This document shows, one piece after another, positions 52,646 through 61,966 of a DNA stretch of 64,000 nucleotides. The DNA is from Prolixibacteraceae bacterium (lineage in GTDB: Bacteria; Bacteroidota; Bacteroidia; Bacteroidales; Prolixibacteraceae). The position numbers and the translations under genes are program-made. Location of the stretch: positions 62,001 through 126,000 of the forward strand of contig JALNYZ010000002.1 in assembly GCA_023229575.1 (NCBI GenBank). Reading direction: 5' to 3'. Positions within the stretch are counted from its first letter, which is position 1, and the number at the start of each line of letters is the position of its first letter. Under the pieces are notes generated by a model. That model saw only the letters and a list, made by a program, of their open reading frames with translations, did not search any database and had not been told where the DNA came from.

Positions 52646-53680
52646 ATGACAAATTTAGATACATGCTTAATACAAAAAAGGGATGTTGTAAAAATGGTGC
52701 TGGATGGGAAAAAACCTCCTTATGTACCTTGGTCTTTTAAATTTACGTATGAGCCATATCAAATGCTCCGTCAATATTATAACTGTGACGATTTAGACCT
52801 TGTCGTGGGTAATCATTTACTCCTTTTTGGGTGCGACGCCGGGATGACCGTTCAAATCGGAAAAGATCTTTATCAGGATTATTTTGGGGTTGTGTGGGAT
52901 CGTAGTGTTGATAAAGATATTGGTAATGTAATGGGGTGTACATTGACAGAACCAACGTTGAAAAACTATTCTTTTCCAGATCCATTTGATCCCCGTTTTT
53001 ATGCAGATATCAAACCTTCAATTGTTGCCAAACCTGATTTGTTCCGTGTTTTCCAAATAGGATTTTCATTATATGAGCGCGCGTGGACATTGAGAGGTGT
53101 TGAAAATCTGTTAATGGATTTTTGTGTTAATCCTGAATTTGTAGAAAAATTATTTGACGCTATTTGCGATTTCAATGTTTTGCAAATTAAGAAAGCGTGC
53201 TCTTACGACATCGATGCTGTATTATTTGGAGACGATTGGGGGCAGCAAAAAGGATTGATAATGGGATATGATGTTTGGAAAGAATTTATTTATCCCCGTC
53301 TTCAACGTATGTATAAGGCGGTACATGATAATGGGAAGTATGTAATGATACATAGTTGCGGCGATGTTGATGAAGTATTTGATGATTTGATAGTAGCTGG
53401 AGTGCAATGCTTCAACCCTTTTCAGCCGGAAGTAATGGATATATACGAACTCCTTCCGCGTTATCGTGGGAAACTTACTTTTCATGGTGGTCTTTCAATT
53501 CAAAAAACCCTTCCGTATGGCACTATTGAGGAGGTAATTAAAGAATCTGAAAAGTTAATTGAATTAGGGAATGAAGGAGGTTACATCTTCTCTCCTTCGC
53601 ATTCCGTAGAAGGTGATGCTCCATTAGAGAATATTTTGGCATTCATTAAAGTAGCAACCAACCAGACGATATTGAATTAA
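52646..53680 (+). CDS. URO-D superfamily protein, methyltransferase-like (second copy)
   Basis: 344 aa, cytoplasmic, starting at ATG 52646. URO-D fold: KKPPYVPWSFKFTYEPYQML at the N-terminus, DAVLFGDDWGQQKGLIM, H236-S-C238-G-D in YVMIHSCGDVDEVFDDLI, NPFQPEVMDIYELLPRY, LTFHGGLSIQKTLPYGT and GGYIFSPSHSVEGD. The HxC zinc pair is kept, but the third Cys expected near the C-terminus of MtaA-type enzymes reads Ser (SPSH). The protein is only distantly similar to the one at 47341, so it is not a recent duplicate. Between a GH43-like and a GH20 gene, it is probably part of glycan catabolism; the reaction is unknown. Confidence 0.78.
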   Translation: MTNLDTCLIQKRDVVKMVLDGKKPPYVPWSFKFTYEPYQMLRQYYNCDDLDLVVGNHLLLFGCDAGMTVQIGKDLYQDYFGVVWDRSVDKDIGNVMGCTLTEPTLKNYSFPDPFDPRFYADIKPSIVAKPDLFRVFQIGFSLYERAWTLRGVENLLMDFCVNPEFVEKLFDAICDFNVLQIKKACSYDIDAVLFGDDWGQQKGLIMGYDVWKEFIYPRLQRMYKAVHDNGKYVMIHSCGDVDEVFDDLIVAGVQCFNPFQPEVMDIYELLPRYRGKLTFHGGLSIQKTLPYGTIEEVIKESEKLIELGNEGGYIFSPSHSVEGDAPLENILAFIKVATNQTILN

Positions 53681-53692
53681 AAAGTCCATCAT

Positions 53693-55990
53693 ATGAGTCA
53701 GTTTATTAAACGCTTTATCTTATTTTATATTGTATGTCTGTTCCTTATCAGAAGTAGTGCAGGGGAAGAGGTTTTAAGTATCATACCCGAACCGGTTAGC
53801 AAACAACTATTGAGAGGTGAATTCATTTTACGGGACAATACCAGTATTAATGCAGAAATAGGAACGCTCAAAAATGCTTCAACTTATTTACAGGGCTACA
53901 TCAGTAAAAAATATGGCATCCGGAATAAAGTTGTCGAAAAAACTCCTAAAAAAAATTTTATCAGGCTTTCTGTGACGGATACTTTGAAAAACAGGGAAGG
54001 ATATGTTCTGAAGGTAAGCAATAATAGTGTGGAAATTGCAGGCGCTTCAGCCACCGGAGTATTTTATGGCATTCAAACTTTCCTGCAAATGCTGCCCCCT
54101 GAGGCAAAGTGTCATAAGAAAATTGCCGTACAGGCAATAAATATTACAGACTTTCCCCGATTTTCGTGGCGTGGCCAGCAACTGGACGTGAGCCGGCATT
54201 TTTTCCCGGTTGATTTTATCAAAAAATTGATGGATGTTATGGCCATGCATAAGTTAAATGTATTTCACTGGCACCTTACGGACGATCAGGGCTGGCGGAT
54301 TGAAATAAAAAAATATCCTCTGCTTACACAGATTGGAGCCTGGCGCGACAGCACATTAATTGGAGCTTATGGGCAATATCCTGTAATGTACGACCGGGAA
54401 AGATATGGCGGCTATTACACGCAGGAAGAAATTAAAGATGTTGTCCGGTACGCGAGTGAAAGGTTTATTACAGTAGTCCCGGAAATTGAAATGCCAGGTC
54501 ATTGTATTTCTGCGTTGGCTGCTTATCCTGAACTTTCCTGTACGGGCGGACCTTTCGGGGTAGGTCCAAGATGGGGCGTTTATAATGACGTTTTTTGTGC
54601 CGGGAAGGATAAAACTTATGAATTTCTGGAAAATGTATTAGATGAGGTTATTCAATTATTCCCCTGCGAATATATCCATATCGGGGGTGATGAAGTGCCA
54701 AAAGACAGGTGGAAAAATTGCAATGCTTGCAAGCACAGGATACATGAAGAAGGTTTGAAAGATGAAAATGAACTCCAGGGCTATTTTGAAAAGCGAATTG
54801 AAAATTATCTGCACAATAAAGGCAAAAAGGTGATTGGGTGGGACGAGATTATTGATGGTGGATTGCCTGAAAGAGCTGTTGTTATGTCGTGGAGAGGCGT
54901 GAGCGGGGGAATAAAATCCGCTAAGGCACATCATTATACGATAATGACCCCTTTTGATCCTTGCTATTATTATGTTTATCAAGGAAGGTATGAGGAACCT
55001 CTCGCGGGCGGCGACTGCAATTTGGCGAGTGAGGTGTATAACTTTGATCCGGTGCCTGATCAATTAAATGAAGCAGAAGCTGAATATATCCTGGGTGGGC
55101 AAGGATGTGCCTGGTCTGAATACATGCCCATTGGTAAAATTGCAGAGTACATGATTGTTCCCAGAATGTCGGCTTTATCAGAAGCACTTTGGTCAGCAAA
55201 ATCAAAAAAAAACTTGAGCTATTTCCTTGAAAGGATGAATGATCAATACCTTAGAATGGATTATTATGATATTAATTATCGAGTTGACTATCCTGCTAAT
55301 TACGGATTTGTAAATCGTTATCTGGAAGAGAAAGTGCAAATAACACTGGACAATATTATTCCAGGCAGTAAAATTCGATACACAACAGATGGAAGTAAAC
55401 CTGTTAAGTCTTCCAAGCTTTACAAAGGACACCTAACGTTACATCTGGATAGCATTAAGCCTGTCGTCCTAAAATCGAGGACATTTATGCCGAATGGACG
55501 GCAGAGTGTTGTACATGAAGGCATTTTTGTAAAACTGGACTGGAAAGCATCCGTTTTTCCTGAGGATGCAATACAAGGACTGAATTTTAACTATTTTGAG
55601 AAAGAACTACGATCTGTTGAAGAAATAATAGGAAAACCGGACCGGACAGGAGTCAATGATTCAGTGATAAGTTTAAATAATATAACAAGCAATTCATTTG
55701 CTTTGGTTTATGATGGCTATATAAAAGTGCCTGAAAGTACTGTTTATAATTTTGACTTATCCAATCCAAAAGGGAAAGCATTGCTTTGTATTGATGATAT
55801 GAAAGTGGTGGATAATACGGCCGTATTGCCTCATTACTTTCAGGGAAATGGGAAAATTGCACTTAAGAAAGGATACCATAGTTTAAGTCTCAAATATTTG
55901 ACAACGGATATGGGGAAACGTCTTAGGCTTGGCTGCCATTTCAACGACAAAGAAATAGAAGAAATTCCCGCTGCATGGTTTTATCATTAA
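53693..55990 (+). CDS. GH20 beta-N-acetylhexosaminidase with C-terminal PA14-like domain
   Basis: 765 aa, signal peptide RFILFYIVCLFLIRSSAG. GH20b domain (about 28-155), GH20 catalytic barrel (about 157-505) with D333-E334 in YIHIGGDEVPKDRW and substrate Trp segments WGWDEI/MSWRG and GCAWSEYM. Then a CHB_HEX_C/FN3-like domain (DNIIPGSKIRYTTDGSKPV) and a PA14-like tail (GLNFNYFEKELRSVEE ... YDGYIKVPESTVYNFDL) likely to bind glycan. A different subtype from the chitobiase-like GH20 at 25310. It removes terminal GlcNAc or GalNAc from the PUL substrate. Confidence 0.95.
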   Translation: MSQFIKRFILFYIVCLFLIRSSAGEEVLSIIPEPVSKQLLRGEFILRDNTSINAEIGTLKNASTYLQGYISKKYGIRNKVVEKTPKKNFIRLSVTDTLKNREGYVLKVSNNSVEIAGASATGVFYGIQTFLQMLPPEAKCHKKIAVQAINITDFPRFSWRGQQLDVSRHFFPVDFIKKLMDVMAMHKLNVFHWHLTDDQGWRIEIKKYPLLTQIGAWRDSTLIGAYGQYPVMYDRERYGGYYTQEEIKDVVRYASERFITVVPEIEMPGHCISALAAYPELSCTGGPFGVGPRWGVYNDVFCAGKDKTYEFLENVLDEVIQLFPCEYIHIGGDEVPKDRWKNCNACKHRIHEEGLKDENELQGYFEKRIENYLHNKGKKVIGWDEIIDGGLPERAVVMSWRGVSGGIKSAKAHHYTIMTPFDPCYYYVYQGRYEEPLAGGDCNLASEVYNFDPVPDQLNEAEAEYILGGQGCAWSEYMPIGKIAEYMIVPRMSALSEALWSAKSKKNLSYFLERMNDQYLRMDYYDINYRVDYPANYGFVNRYLEEKVQITLDNIIPGSKIRYTTDGSKPVKSSKLYKGHLTLHLDSIKPVVLKSRTFMPNGRQSVVHEGIFVKLDWKASVFPEDAIQGLNFNYFEKELRSVEEIIGKPDRTGVNDSVISLNNITSNSFALVYDGYIKVPESTVYNFDLSNPKGKALLCIDDMKVVDNTAVLPHYFQGNGKIALKKGYHSLSLKYLTTDMGKRLRLGCHFNDKEIEEIPAAWFYH

Positions 55991-56119
55991 CTTGGGTCTG
56001 TAATGCAACTCTTTTCTCTTTATGAAAAACACAAATCCCAACAGCGGCCTTGCTGAGGTTGTACTGGCTACCGCTCCGCATGTAGAACACTACGGCAAGA
56101 AAACCCTTGCCAAGATATA

Positions 56120-56203
56120 TTAAACCCACTTCCGTTAAAATTAACGCCAGACGAAAGTGTATTTGTAGTTTTTCGTCAGCAGACAGACCAAGCTATTTAT
56201 TGA
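56120..56203 (+). pseudogene. C-terminal remnant of a GH106-like rhamnosidase
   Basis: Within the 256-bp spacer after GH20 a frame reads LNPLPLKLTPDESVFVVFRQ and stops at TGA 56201-56203. The PLKLxPxESVFVVFR signature is the end of GH106 alpha-L-rhamnosidases and related large glycosidases. No start codon or upstream domain remains. It shows that another rhamnosidase-like gene once stood here. Confidence 0.45.
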
Positions 56204-56246
56204 ATTTTGCAAAACATTTGGAAATTATTTATTAATCAATTTTACA

Positions 56247-57710
56247 ATGCAACAAAAAATTTCAAAAAACTTCTACAGCTATTTTCTCTACCTATCTGTG
56301 TTTTCCGTTAGTACATTTATTCTAATCTGCTTAATGTCAGACGTAATGGCAGGTGTGAAAAAATCCGGGATAATGATGGGAATGGGCGAAGTTAACTATA
56401 CCCCGCCGGTCGGACTTGACCTGCAAGGCAATTACCGCGGCAATGACTACGCATCAAGAGGGATTCATGATTCCCTATATGCCCGTGCCATAGTAGTTAA
56501 GAATGATCAGTCTGAAAAAATAGCTATGTTGACTGTAGATGTTTGTTGGATCAAGAGGAGCGCTATCCAATTTATGCGCGAATACATTGCTAAAAACAGT
56601 GACATCAAGGCCGAAAATATAATGATTATGGCTACCCATACCCATAGTGGGCCGAAGCCACTTTTAGAGTCGCCGGGAGCGAAGGAGTTTTTCGAAAAAG
56701 CTGCCAGCGCAGTTCTTATTGCGAACCAACGGTTAAAACCATCAAAAATTTCTGTTGGACGTTCCAACGAAGCCAGGATTTCCTTTAATCGGCGCTTGCA
56801 ATGCAGTGACGGTTCGACGCACATGTGTTGGGAGAAAGTTGCTACACCGGATTTTGTTGTAAAGCCATTAGGCACAGTTGATCCAGATGTAATTACAGTT
56901 ACTGTTGATCAACAAGGTATACAGACGGGAGCAATCGTAAACTTCGGATGCCATCCGGCAACCCTGACCGGGAATAATTGGCTCTATTCAGCCGATTTTC
57001 CCGGCTACATGGTTGAATCGATGAAAAGGGTGATGGGAAAAGATTTTTGTCCCTTGTTTTTCAATGGCCCCTGCGGAAATGTTACTCAGATAGACTACAA
57101 AATAGGGCATATTGATACCTATCAGGAGTGTCAGCGGATAGGTTATATGCTTGGAGTGGCAGCCATGGAATCTATGAGGCACCGGCATTATTGTTATGGC
57201 AATGAAGTTGCAGTTTCAAGGGAACTGGTTCCGTTAAAGCACATTGCCATAACAGACGAACAATTAAATTGGGCCGGTAAGGTGATGGAAAAGGTGAAAA
57301 AGGAAGGAATGCCACCAATACAGACAGATGGAATTCCGGATGCACAGTATGCGCAGGACTGGATGGAACTGTTTAAGGTTCAAAATCGCATTGATAGCCT
57401 AGAGGTAATGGTTGTACGTATTGGGGATATCGCATTTGTGGGTTTACCGGGTGAAATGTTCAGTGAATTTGGTATTGAGATTAAGAAGAAATCCCCATTT
57501 ACCTATACGCTGGTAATGGGCTTAACCAATGATAACCAAAAATATTTTCCAACCGAAGTCTCCTTCTCTCAAGGGTTAAAAGGATTTAAACCCATGATTA
57601 CCGGGTATGAAACAACTCCCGGCACCTCCTTGTACGACAGGGGCTCTGGTGAAAAACTCACTAATTCTGCAATAACCCAACTCAATAAATTATTTAAGAT
57701 CCGTCCGTAA
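56247..57710 (+). CDS. Neutral/alkaline ceramidase N-domain-like secreted protein
   Basis: 487 aa, signal-anchor or signal peptide about residues 9-36. It follows the neutral ceramidase N-terminal domain (PF04734 type): MGMGEVNYTPPVGLDLQGNYRG, MLTVDVCWIKRSAIQFMREY, IMIMATHTHSGPKPL (zinc-binding HTHSGP), VNFGCHPATLTGNNWLYSADFPG (second His) and FFNGPCGNVTQIDYKIG. Ceramidase-like proteins of this length lack the C-terminal domain of true ceramidases and are frequent in Bacteroidota PULs, where they probably act as amidases or esterases on acylated sugars. Starts at ATG 56247; the coding sequence is intact. Confidence 0.82.
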   Translation: MQQKISKNFYSYFLYLSVFSVSTFILICLMSDVMAGVKKSGIMMGMGEVNYTPPVGLDLQGNYRGNDYASRGIHDSLYARAIVVKNDQSEKIAMLTVDVCWIKRSAIQFMREYIAKNSDIKAENIMIMATHTHSGPKPLLESPGAKEFFEKAASAVLIANQRLKPSKISVGRSNEARISFNRRLQCSDGSTHMCWEKVATPDFVVKPLGTVDPDVITVTVDQQGIQTGAIVNFGCHPATLTGNNWLYSADFPGYMVESMKRVMGKDFCPLFFNGPCGNVTQIDYKIGHIDTYQECQRIGYMLGVAAMESMRHRHYCYGNEVAVSRELVPLKHIAITDEQLNWAGKVMEKVKKEGMPPIQTDGIPDAQYAQDWMELFKVQNRIDSLEVMVVRIGDIAFVGLPGEMFSEFGIEIKKKSPFTYTLVMGLTNDNQKYFPTEVSFSQGLKGFKPMITGYETTPGTSLYDRGSGEKLTNSAITQLNKLFKIRP

Positions 57711-57732
57711 TGTCATTCATCCAGGCAAGTAT

Positions 57733-57798
57733 ATGAACTCAAAACAGAGACTTCACAGGACGTTAGATCACCGCGAACCTGATCGAGTGTGCAAATAA
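57733..57798 (+). pseudogene. N-terminal remnant of a URO-D-family gene
   Basis: A 21-codon frame MNSKQRLHRTLDHREPDRVC plus Lys and stop. It matches the standard opening of URO-D superfamily methyltransferase-like proteins (MNSKERxLxALxHxEPDRVP). The rest is absent. It is the third URO-D trace in this PUL. Confidence 0.6.
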
Positions 57799-57923
57799 GT
57801 ACTTAGACTATATATTAACTTACAAAGTTAGTCTTTAACTTGTACAATTTTCTATGTAGATGCACTTATAATCGTTCTATTTCAGGTTTATGTCACAATT
57901 TACAACAAGTTAATCAATACAAA

Positions 57924-60689
57924 ATGAGGACATTAAAATTCTACTCGACGATTTTTCTGCTTTTGACAGGATCATTATTATTTGGTGAGAATCAACTTGC
58001 TGTGTCAAATCTGCGTTGCGAATCCAAGGTAAATCCGTTGGCCATAGAAGAAAAGAGGCCACATTTCAGCTGGTGGATTAACTCCGGCAACAGGAATACA
58101 AAACAGTTGAACTACCACATTCTGGTGGCTGACTCAAAGGAGAAGCTTGAACATAACGTTGGAAATAGCTGGGATTCGAAAATTATTAAGGAGGATGCAT
58201 CCATTCGGATCGCTTATGCCGGAAAGGCGCTTATCTCCGAAAAAAAATATTTTTGGAAAGTAAGAATCAAGGATCAAGCCGGGAATGAGTCAGACTGGAG
58301 TGAGACTGCCTGGTTTCAAATGGGACTATTATCCGCTTCCGACTGGGGTAAAGCCAATTGGATTGCCTTCAAAAACCTTCCGGATTCGATGAAAATCTTT
58401 CCTGGTATTCATGGATTCGGAAATAATCTTGGATCAAAAGGAGTTGAAAGAAGTATCCTTCCTTTGTTCAGAAAAGAGTTCACACTTGAGAAGGAGGTTA
58501 AAAGCGCTACATTGTACATCAGCGGATTGGGACAATATGAAGGTGCCATCAATGGCATAAAGGCCGGTAACAGCTTTCTTTCGCCCGGATGGACTGATTA
58601 CAGTAAAATGTGTTTGTACAACTCGTATGATGTTACCAATCAGTTGCAAAAGGGTGGAAATGTGGTAGGCGTCATGTTGGGTAATGGATTTTACAATGTT
58701 AACCGGGAAAGATACAGGAAACTGGTCATTGCCTATGGTTATCCCAAAATGATATGCAGATTGAAAATTGAATTCAAGGATGGTACCTACCGGGATGTTG
58801 TTTCAGGAACTGACTGGAAATGCGAGGCTTCACCCATACTGTATTCAAGTATTTATGGCGGTGAAGATTATGATGCTACCAGGGAACAAAAAGGGTGGAA
58901 CCTGCCGGGATTCAATGATACAAAATGGCAGCAAGCCCTGCCTGCCGATGTTCCTGCAGGCAGATTGGAACCGGAGTCCGACTATCCGGTTACGGTCAAT
59001 CAAACCATCAAGCCGAAGTTGATTGAGAAACTTTCGAAGGGCAGATATTTGTATGATTTTGGGCAGAATGGTTCGGGAATTATTGAACTAAAAGTCAAGG
59101 GGAAGAGGGGATCCGTGATTAAAATCACCCCAGGCGAACTGATAACCAGGGATAAAGAGATCAATCAAAAAGCTTCAGGCTCTCCCTATTTTTATTCATA
59201 TACCCTGAAAGGGGAGGGAAACGAGGTTTGGCAGCCAAAGTTTAGCTACTATGGATTCAGGTATGCAATGGTAGAAGGGGCAGTCCCCGAAAATGAAGTG
59301 GAATCAGCCGATTTACCAAAAGTGGTTTCGCTGACCATGTTGCATACCTGCAATTCTTCACCAAAAAATGGTGAATTTACCTGTTCCAATCAGCTTTTCA
59401 ACCAAATCTATACATTGATTGACTGGGCCGTACGCAGCAATCTCCAAAGTGTCGTAACGGATTGTCCGCATCGTGAAAAGCTGGGCTGGCTCGAACAAAC
59501 CTATCTGATGGGCGCTTCGCTGCATTACAACTATGACCTATACTCGCTCTATCAAAAAGCCGTCAGGGACATGATTGAGGCCCAGACCACAGAAGGACTG
59601 GTTCCGGACATAGCGCCTGAATATGTTCCGTTTACCGGTGGTTTTAGGGATTCACCGGAGTGGGGGAGCGCTGCGGTCATTTTGCCATGGATGCTCTGGG
59701 AATGGTATGGCGACAGATCGATTCTTGATGAGGCCTTACCGATGATGAAGAAATACGTTGACTATCTTGGGACAAAAGCAACAGATCATATTGTAAGCCA
59801 TGGACTTGGCGATTGGTTCGATTATGGTCCAAAATCCCTCGGAGAGGCCCAGCTTACGCCAAAAGCGCTAACGGCAACTGCCATCTATTATTACGATCTC
59901 CAACTTCTTTCAAAAATGATGCGAATTTGTAACAAGCAAGAAGATGCAAAAAAGATGGATGCATTGGCCGGAGAGGTGAAATTGGCCTTCAATGCGAAGT
60001 TCTTCGATCCAAAAACTAAAATCTATTCGACAGGTAGCCAGACAGCCATGGCGATGCCATTGTGTGTTGGATTGGTGGAGGAGAAGAACAAAAACGAAGT
60101 ATTTAAAAATTTGACATCAACAATCTCACAATCAGGTAACGTACTGACTGCCGGCGACATCGGGTTTCATTTTTTGGTCAAGGCATTGGAAGAGGGTGGT
60201 GCATCACAGCTTTTATTTGACATGAATTTCAGGAATGATGTTCCGGGATACGGGTTTCAGTTAAAAAAGGGAGCAACTGCTTTGACAGAATCATGGCCGG
60301 CGCTCGAACAGGTTTCCAACAACCATTTGATGCTGGGCCATCTGATGGAGTGGTTTTACACCGGACTGGGCGGAATCAAGCAGGAACCCGGCAGCGTGGC
60401 GTTTAAAAATATCACGATCAGACCTGAGATTGTTGGGGATATCAGTCAGGTAAAAGCAAGCTATTTTTCACCCTACGGCAGAATCAGAAGTGAATGGACC
60501 AAAGAAAAAAATTCACTGGTTATGTTGGTCGAGATACCAGCCAATAGTACGGCATCGGTCTATTTCCCTATCAAAGGAGGTGGTGGTGTCACTGAAAATG
60601 GTAAAAGTGTGGTACTTTCAAAATCAGCAGAAGGTAAATATTTCTGCAGGATAGGTTCCGGAAGTTATTCTTTCAAAATGATTCTGTAA
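57924..60689 (+). CDS. Alpha-L-rhamnosidase, GH78
   Basis: Removes terminal alpha-L-rhamnose. About 921 aa from ATG 57924, which gives a proper signal peptide (LKFYSTIFLLLTGSLLFG); the frame upstream to 57840 is not typical. Domain order of GH78: N-terminal beta domains (VSNLRCESKVNPLAIEEKRPHFSW), Bac_rhamnosid N (WTDYSKMCLYNSYDVTNQL), beta domain (YDFGQNGSGIIELKV, PKFSYYGFRYAMVEG), (alpha/alpha)6 barrel with DCPHREKLGWLEQTYLMG containing the acidic catalytic region, WGSAAVILPWMLWEWYGD, ESWPALEQVSNNHLMLGH, then a C-terminal beta domain. Strong evidence that the PUL substrate contains rhamnose. Confidence 0.95.
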   Translation: MRTLKFYSTIFLLLTGSLLFGENQLAVSNLRCESKVNPLAIEEKRPHFSWWINSGNRNTKQLNYHILVADSKEKLEHNVGNSWDSKIIKEDASIRIAYAGKALISEKKYFWKVRIKDQAGNESDWSETAWFQMGLLSASDWGKANWIAFKNLPDSMKIFPGIHGFGNNLGSKGVERSILPLFRKEFTLEKEVKSATLYISGLGQYEGAINGIKAGNSFLSPGWTDYSKMCLYNSYDVTNQLQKGGNVVGVMLGNGFYNVNRERYRKLVIAYGYPKMICRLKIEFKDGTYRDVVSGTDWKCEASPILYSSIYGGEDYDATREQKGWNLPGFNDTKWQQALPADVPAGRLEPESDYPVTVNQTIKPKLIEKLSKGRYLYDFGQNGSGIIELKVKGKRGSVIKITPGELITRDKEINQKASGSPYFYSYTLKGEGNEVWQPKFSYYGFRYAMVEGAVPENEVESADLPKVVSLTMLHTCNSSPKNGEFTCSNQLFNQIYTLIDWAVRSNLQSVVTDCPHREKLGWLEQTYLMGASLHYNYDLYSLYQKAVRDMIEAQTTEGLVPDIAPEYVPFTGGFRDSPEWGSAAVILPWMLWEWYGDRSILDEALPMMKKYVDYLGTKATDHIVSHGLGDWFDYGPKSLGEAQLTPKALTATAIYYYDLQLLSKMMRICNKQEDAKKMDALAGEVKLAFNAKFFDPKTKIYSTGSQTAMAMPLCVGLVEEKNKNEVFKNLTSTISQSGNVLTAGDIGFHFLVKALEEGGASQLLFDMNFRNDVPGYGFQLKKGATALTESWPALEQVSNNHLMLGHLMEWFYTGLGGIKQEPGSVAFKNITIRPEIVGDISQVKASYFSPYGRIRSEWTKEKNSLVMLVEIPANSTASVYFPIKGGGGVTENGKSVVLSKSAEGKYFCRIGSGSYSFKMIL

Positions 60690-60715
60690 TTTTGCTTACC
60701 TAATACGACCCTGTC

Positions 60716-61846
60716 ATGATAAAATGCCTTTTCATTTTCATGTTTCTTGTGGTTTCATGTACCACTTTTGCCCAGAACATTCCCGGTAAAAATATACTTC
60801 ACTTTTATGTTGGAACTTATACAGACTCCGGCAGTGAAGGAATTTACCGATTTGGGCTGGACATGCAATCCGGGAAATTGCACAGTAACGGACTGGCGGT
60901 TCTCTCTGAGAATCCCTCTTACCTTGCCATGAGCAAGGATGGTAAAAATTTGTTGGCTGTCAGGGAAACCAAAGATGAAAACAATCACAGTAATGGGTAC
61001 ATTGAACTGTTTAAAATTGATGAAACCGGAAATCTAACGTCAGTCAACAAAGTGGCCAGCGGTGGCACCCATCCGTGTCATGTGGCTGTCAACGAGGATG
61101 GTTTGGTCCTGGCTTCAAATTATACAGGAGGAAATGTTGCCCTGATGCGCATTGAACCTCCCGGGGAGTTGTCTGAGGTTTTGTCCGCCGATCAGCACAC
61201 AGGACATGGACCTGTGGCAAACCGGCAGGAGAAGCCACATGTACACAGCGCTATTTTTGAACCCAAAGGGAAGCGCATTTTTGTGGCCGATCTGGGCATC
61301 GATCAGATCAAGGTTTATACCATTGACAAAGCCACCACTACCTTAAAACCCAACAAATACCCGGAAATTAAACTGCCGCCCGGGAGTGGTCCGCGGCACA
61401 TGGCGATCCATCCCAACGGAAAACTGCTATTTGTTGCCAACGAGCTGGGATGTAATGTTTCAGTTGTTCAGCTACTTGATAATGGTGCTTTTAAAGTTGT
61501 GGAAACAGTTTCAACGCTCCCTACTGATTTCACGAAACCAAATACCTGTGCGGATATTCATCTTTCTCCGGAGGGAAATTTCCTCTACGTTTCCAACAGG
61601 GGAATGAACAGCATCGCCATTTTTGCTGTCAATGAGAAGGAGCAAAAGGTCAAACTCCTTGGTCATGAAGATACCAAAGGTGAGGCGCCACGCAATTTTA
61701 CCTTAACTCCTCAGGGTGACTTTTTACTGGTTGCCAATCAGAATACGGACAACATTGTGGCCTTTAAGCGCAATGCGGAAACAGGTTTGCTCTCCTACAC
61801 CGACCAGATCAACGCCTTCAAACCGGTTTGTTTGCTTTTCAAATAA
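60716..61846 (+). CDS. Lactonase-family seven-bladed beta-propeller protein
   Basis: 376 aa with a signal peptide (LFIFMFLVVSCTTFAQ; a Cys at position 14 could also make it a lipoprotein). Homologous in pattern to 6-phosphogluconolactonase YbhE: YVGTYTDSGSEGIYRF, GGTHPCHVAVNEDG, LASNYTGGNVALM, PHVHSAIFEPKGKRIFVADLG, SGPRHMAIHPNGKLLFVANEL and NTDNIVAFKRN. Because it is exported, its substrate is more likely a sugar lactone such as rhamnonolactone than 6-phosphogluconolactone. It lies 26 bases after the rhamnosidase and is the last gene of the PUL transcript. Confidence 0.88.
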   Translation: MIKCLFIFMFLVVSCTTFAQNIPGKNILHFYVGTYTDSGSEGIYRFGLDMQSGKLHSNGLAVLSENPSYLAMSKDGKNLLAVRETKDENNHSNGYIELFKIDETGNLTSVNKVASGGTHPCHVAVNEDGLVLASNYTGGNVALMRIEPPGELSEVLSADQHTGHGPVANRQEKPHVHSAIFEPKGKRIFVADLGIDQIKVYTIDKATTTLKPNKYPEIKLPPGSGPRHMAIHPNGKLLFVANELGCNVSVVQLLDNGAFKVVETVSTLPTDFTKPNTCADIHLSPEGNFLYVSNRGMNSIAIFAVNEKEQKVKLLGHEDTKGEAPRNFTLTPQGDFLLVANQNTDNIVAFKRNAETGLLSYTDQINAFKPVCLLFK

Positions 61847-61883
61847 GTATACCAAAAGGATATCAAGTTGGCCGATAAAAAAT

Positions 61884-61918
61884 AAAACCCTGTATCACAG
61901 ACAATGATACAGGGTTTT
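61884..61918. terminator. Bidirectional terminator closing the PUL
   Basis: A perfect 14-bp stem AAAACCCTGTATCA (61884-61897) with TGATACAGGGTTTT (61905-61918), 7-base loop. Its A/T ends serve both the lactonase gene and the convergent tpx gene. Confidence 0.93.
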
Positions 61919-61966
61919 ACGGTTATTGAAATCAATTACGCAGATGTCTAATTGATATTCTGTTAA

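Noticed and set aside
47341..53680. hemE (uroporphyrinogen decarboxylase of haem synthesis)
   Set aside because: The URO-D proteins carry an HxC metal motif, lie in a PUL and differ strongly from each other; haem synthesis neighbours are absent.
54656..55063. 135-aa minus-strand frame in the GH20 gene
   Set aside because: Antisense to the catalytic barrel with intact GH20 motifs.
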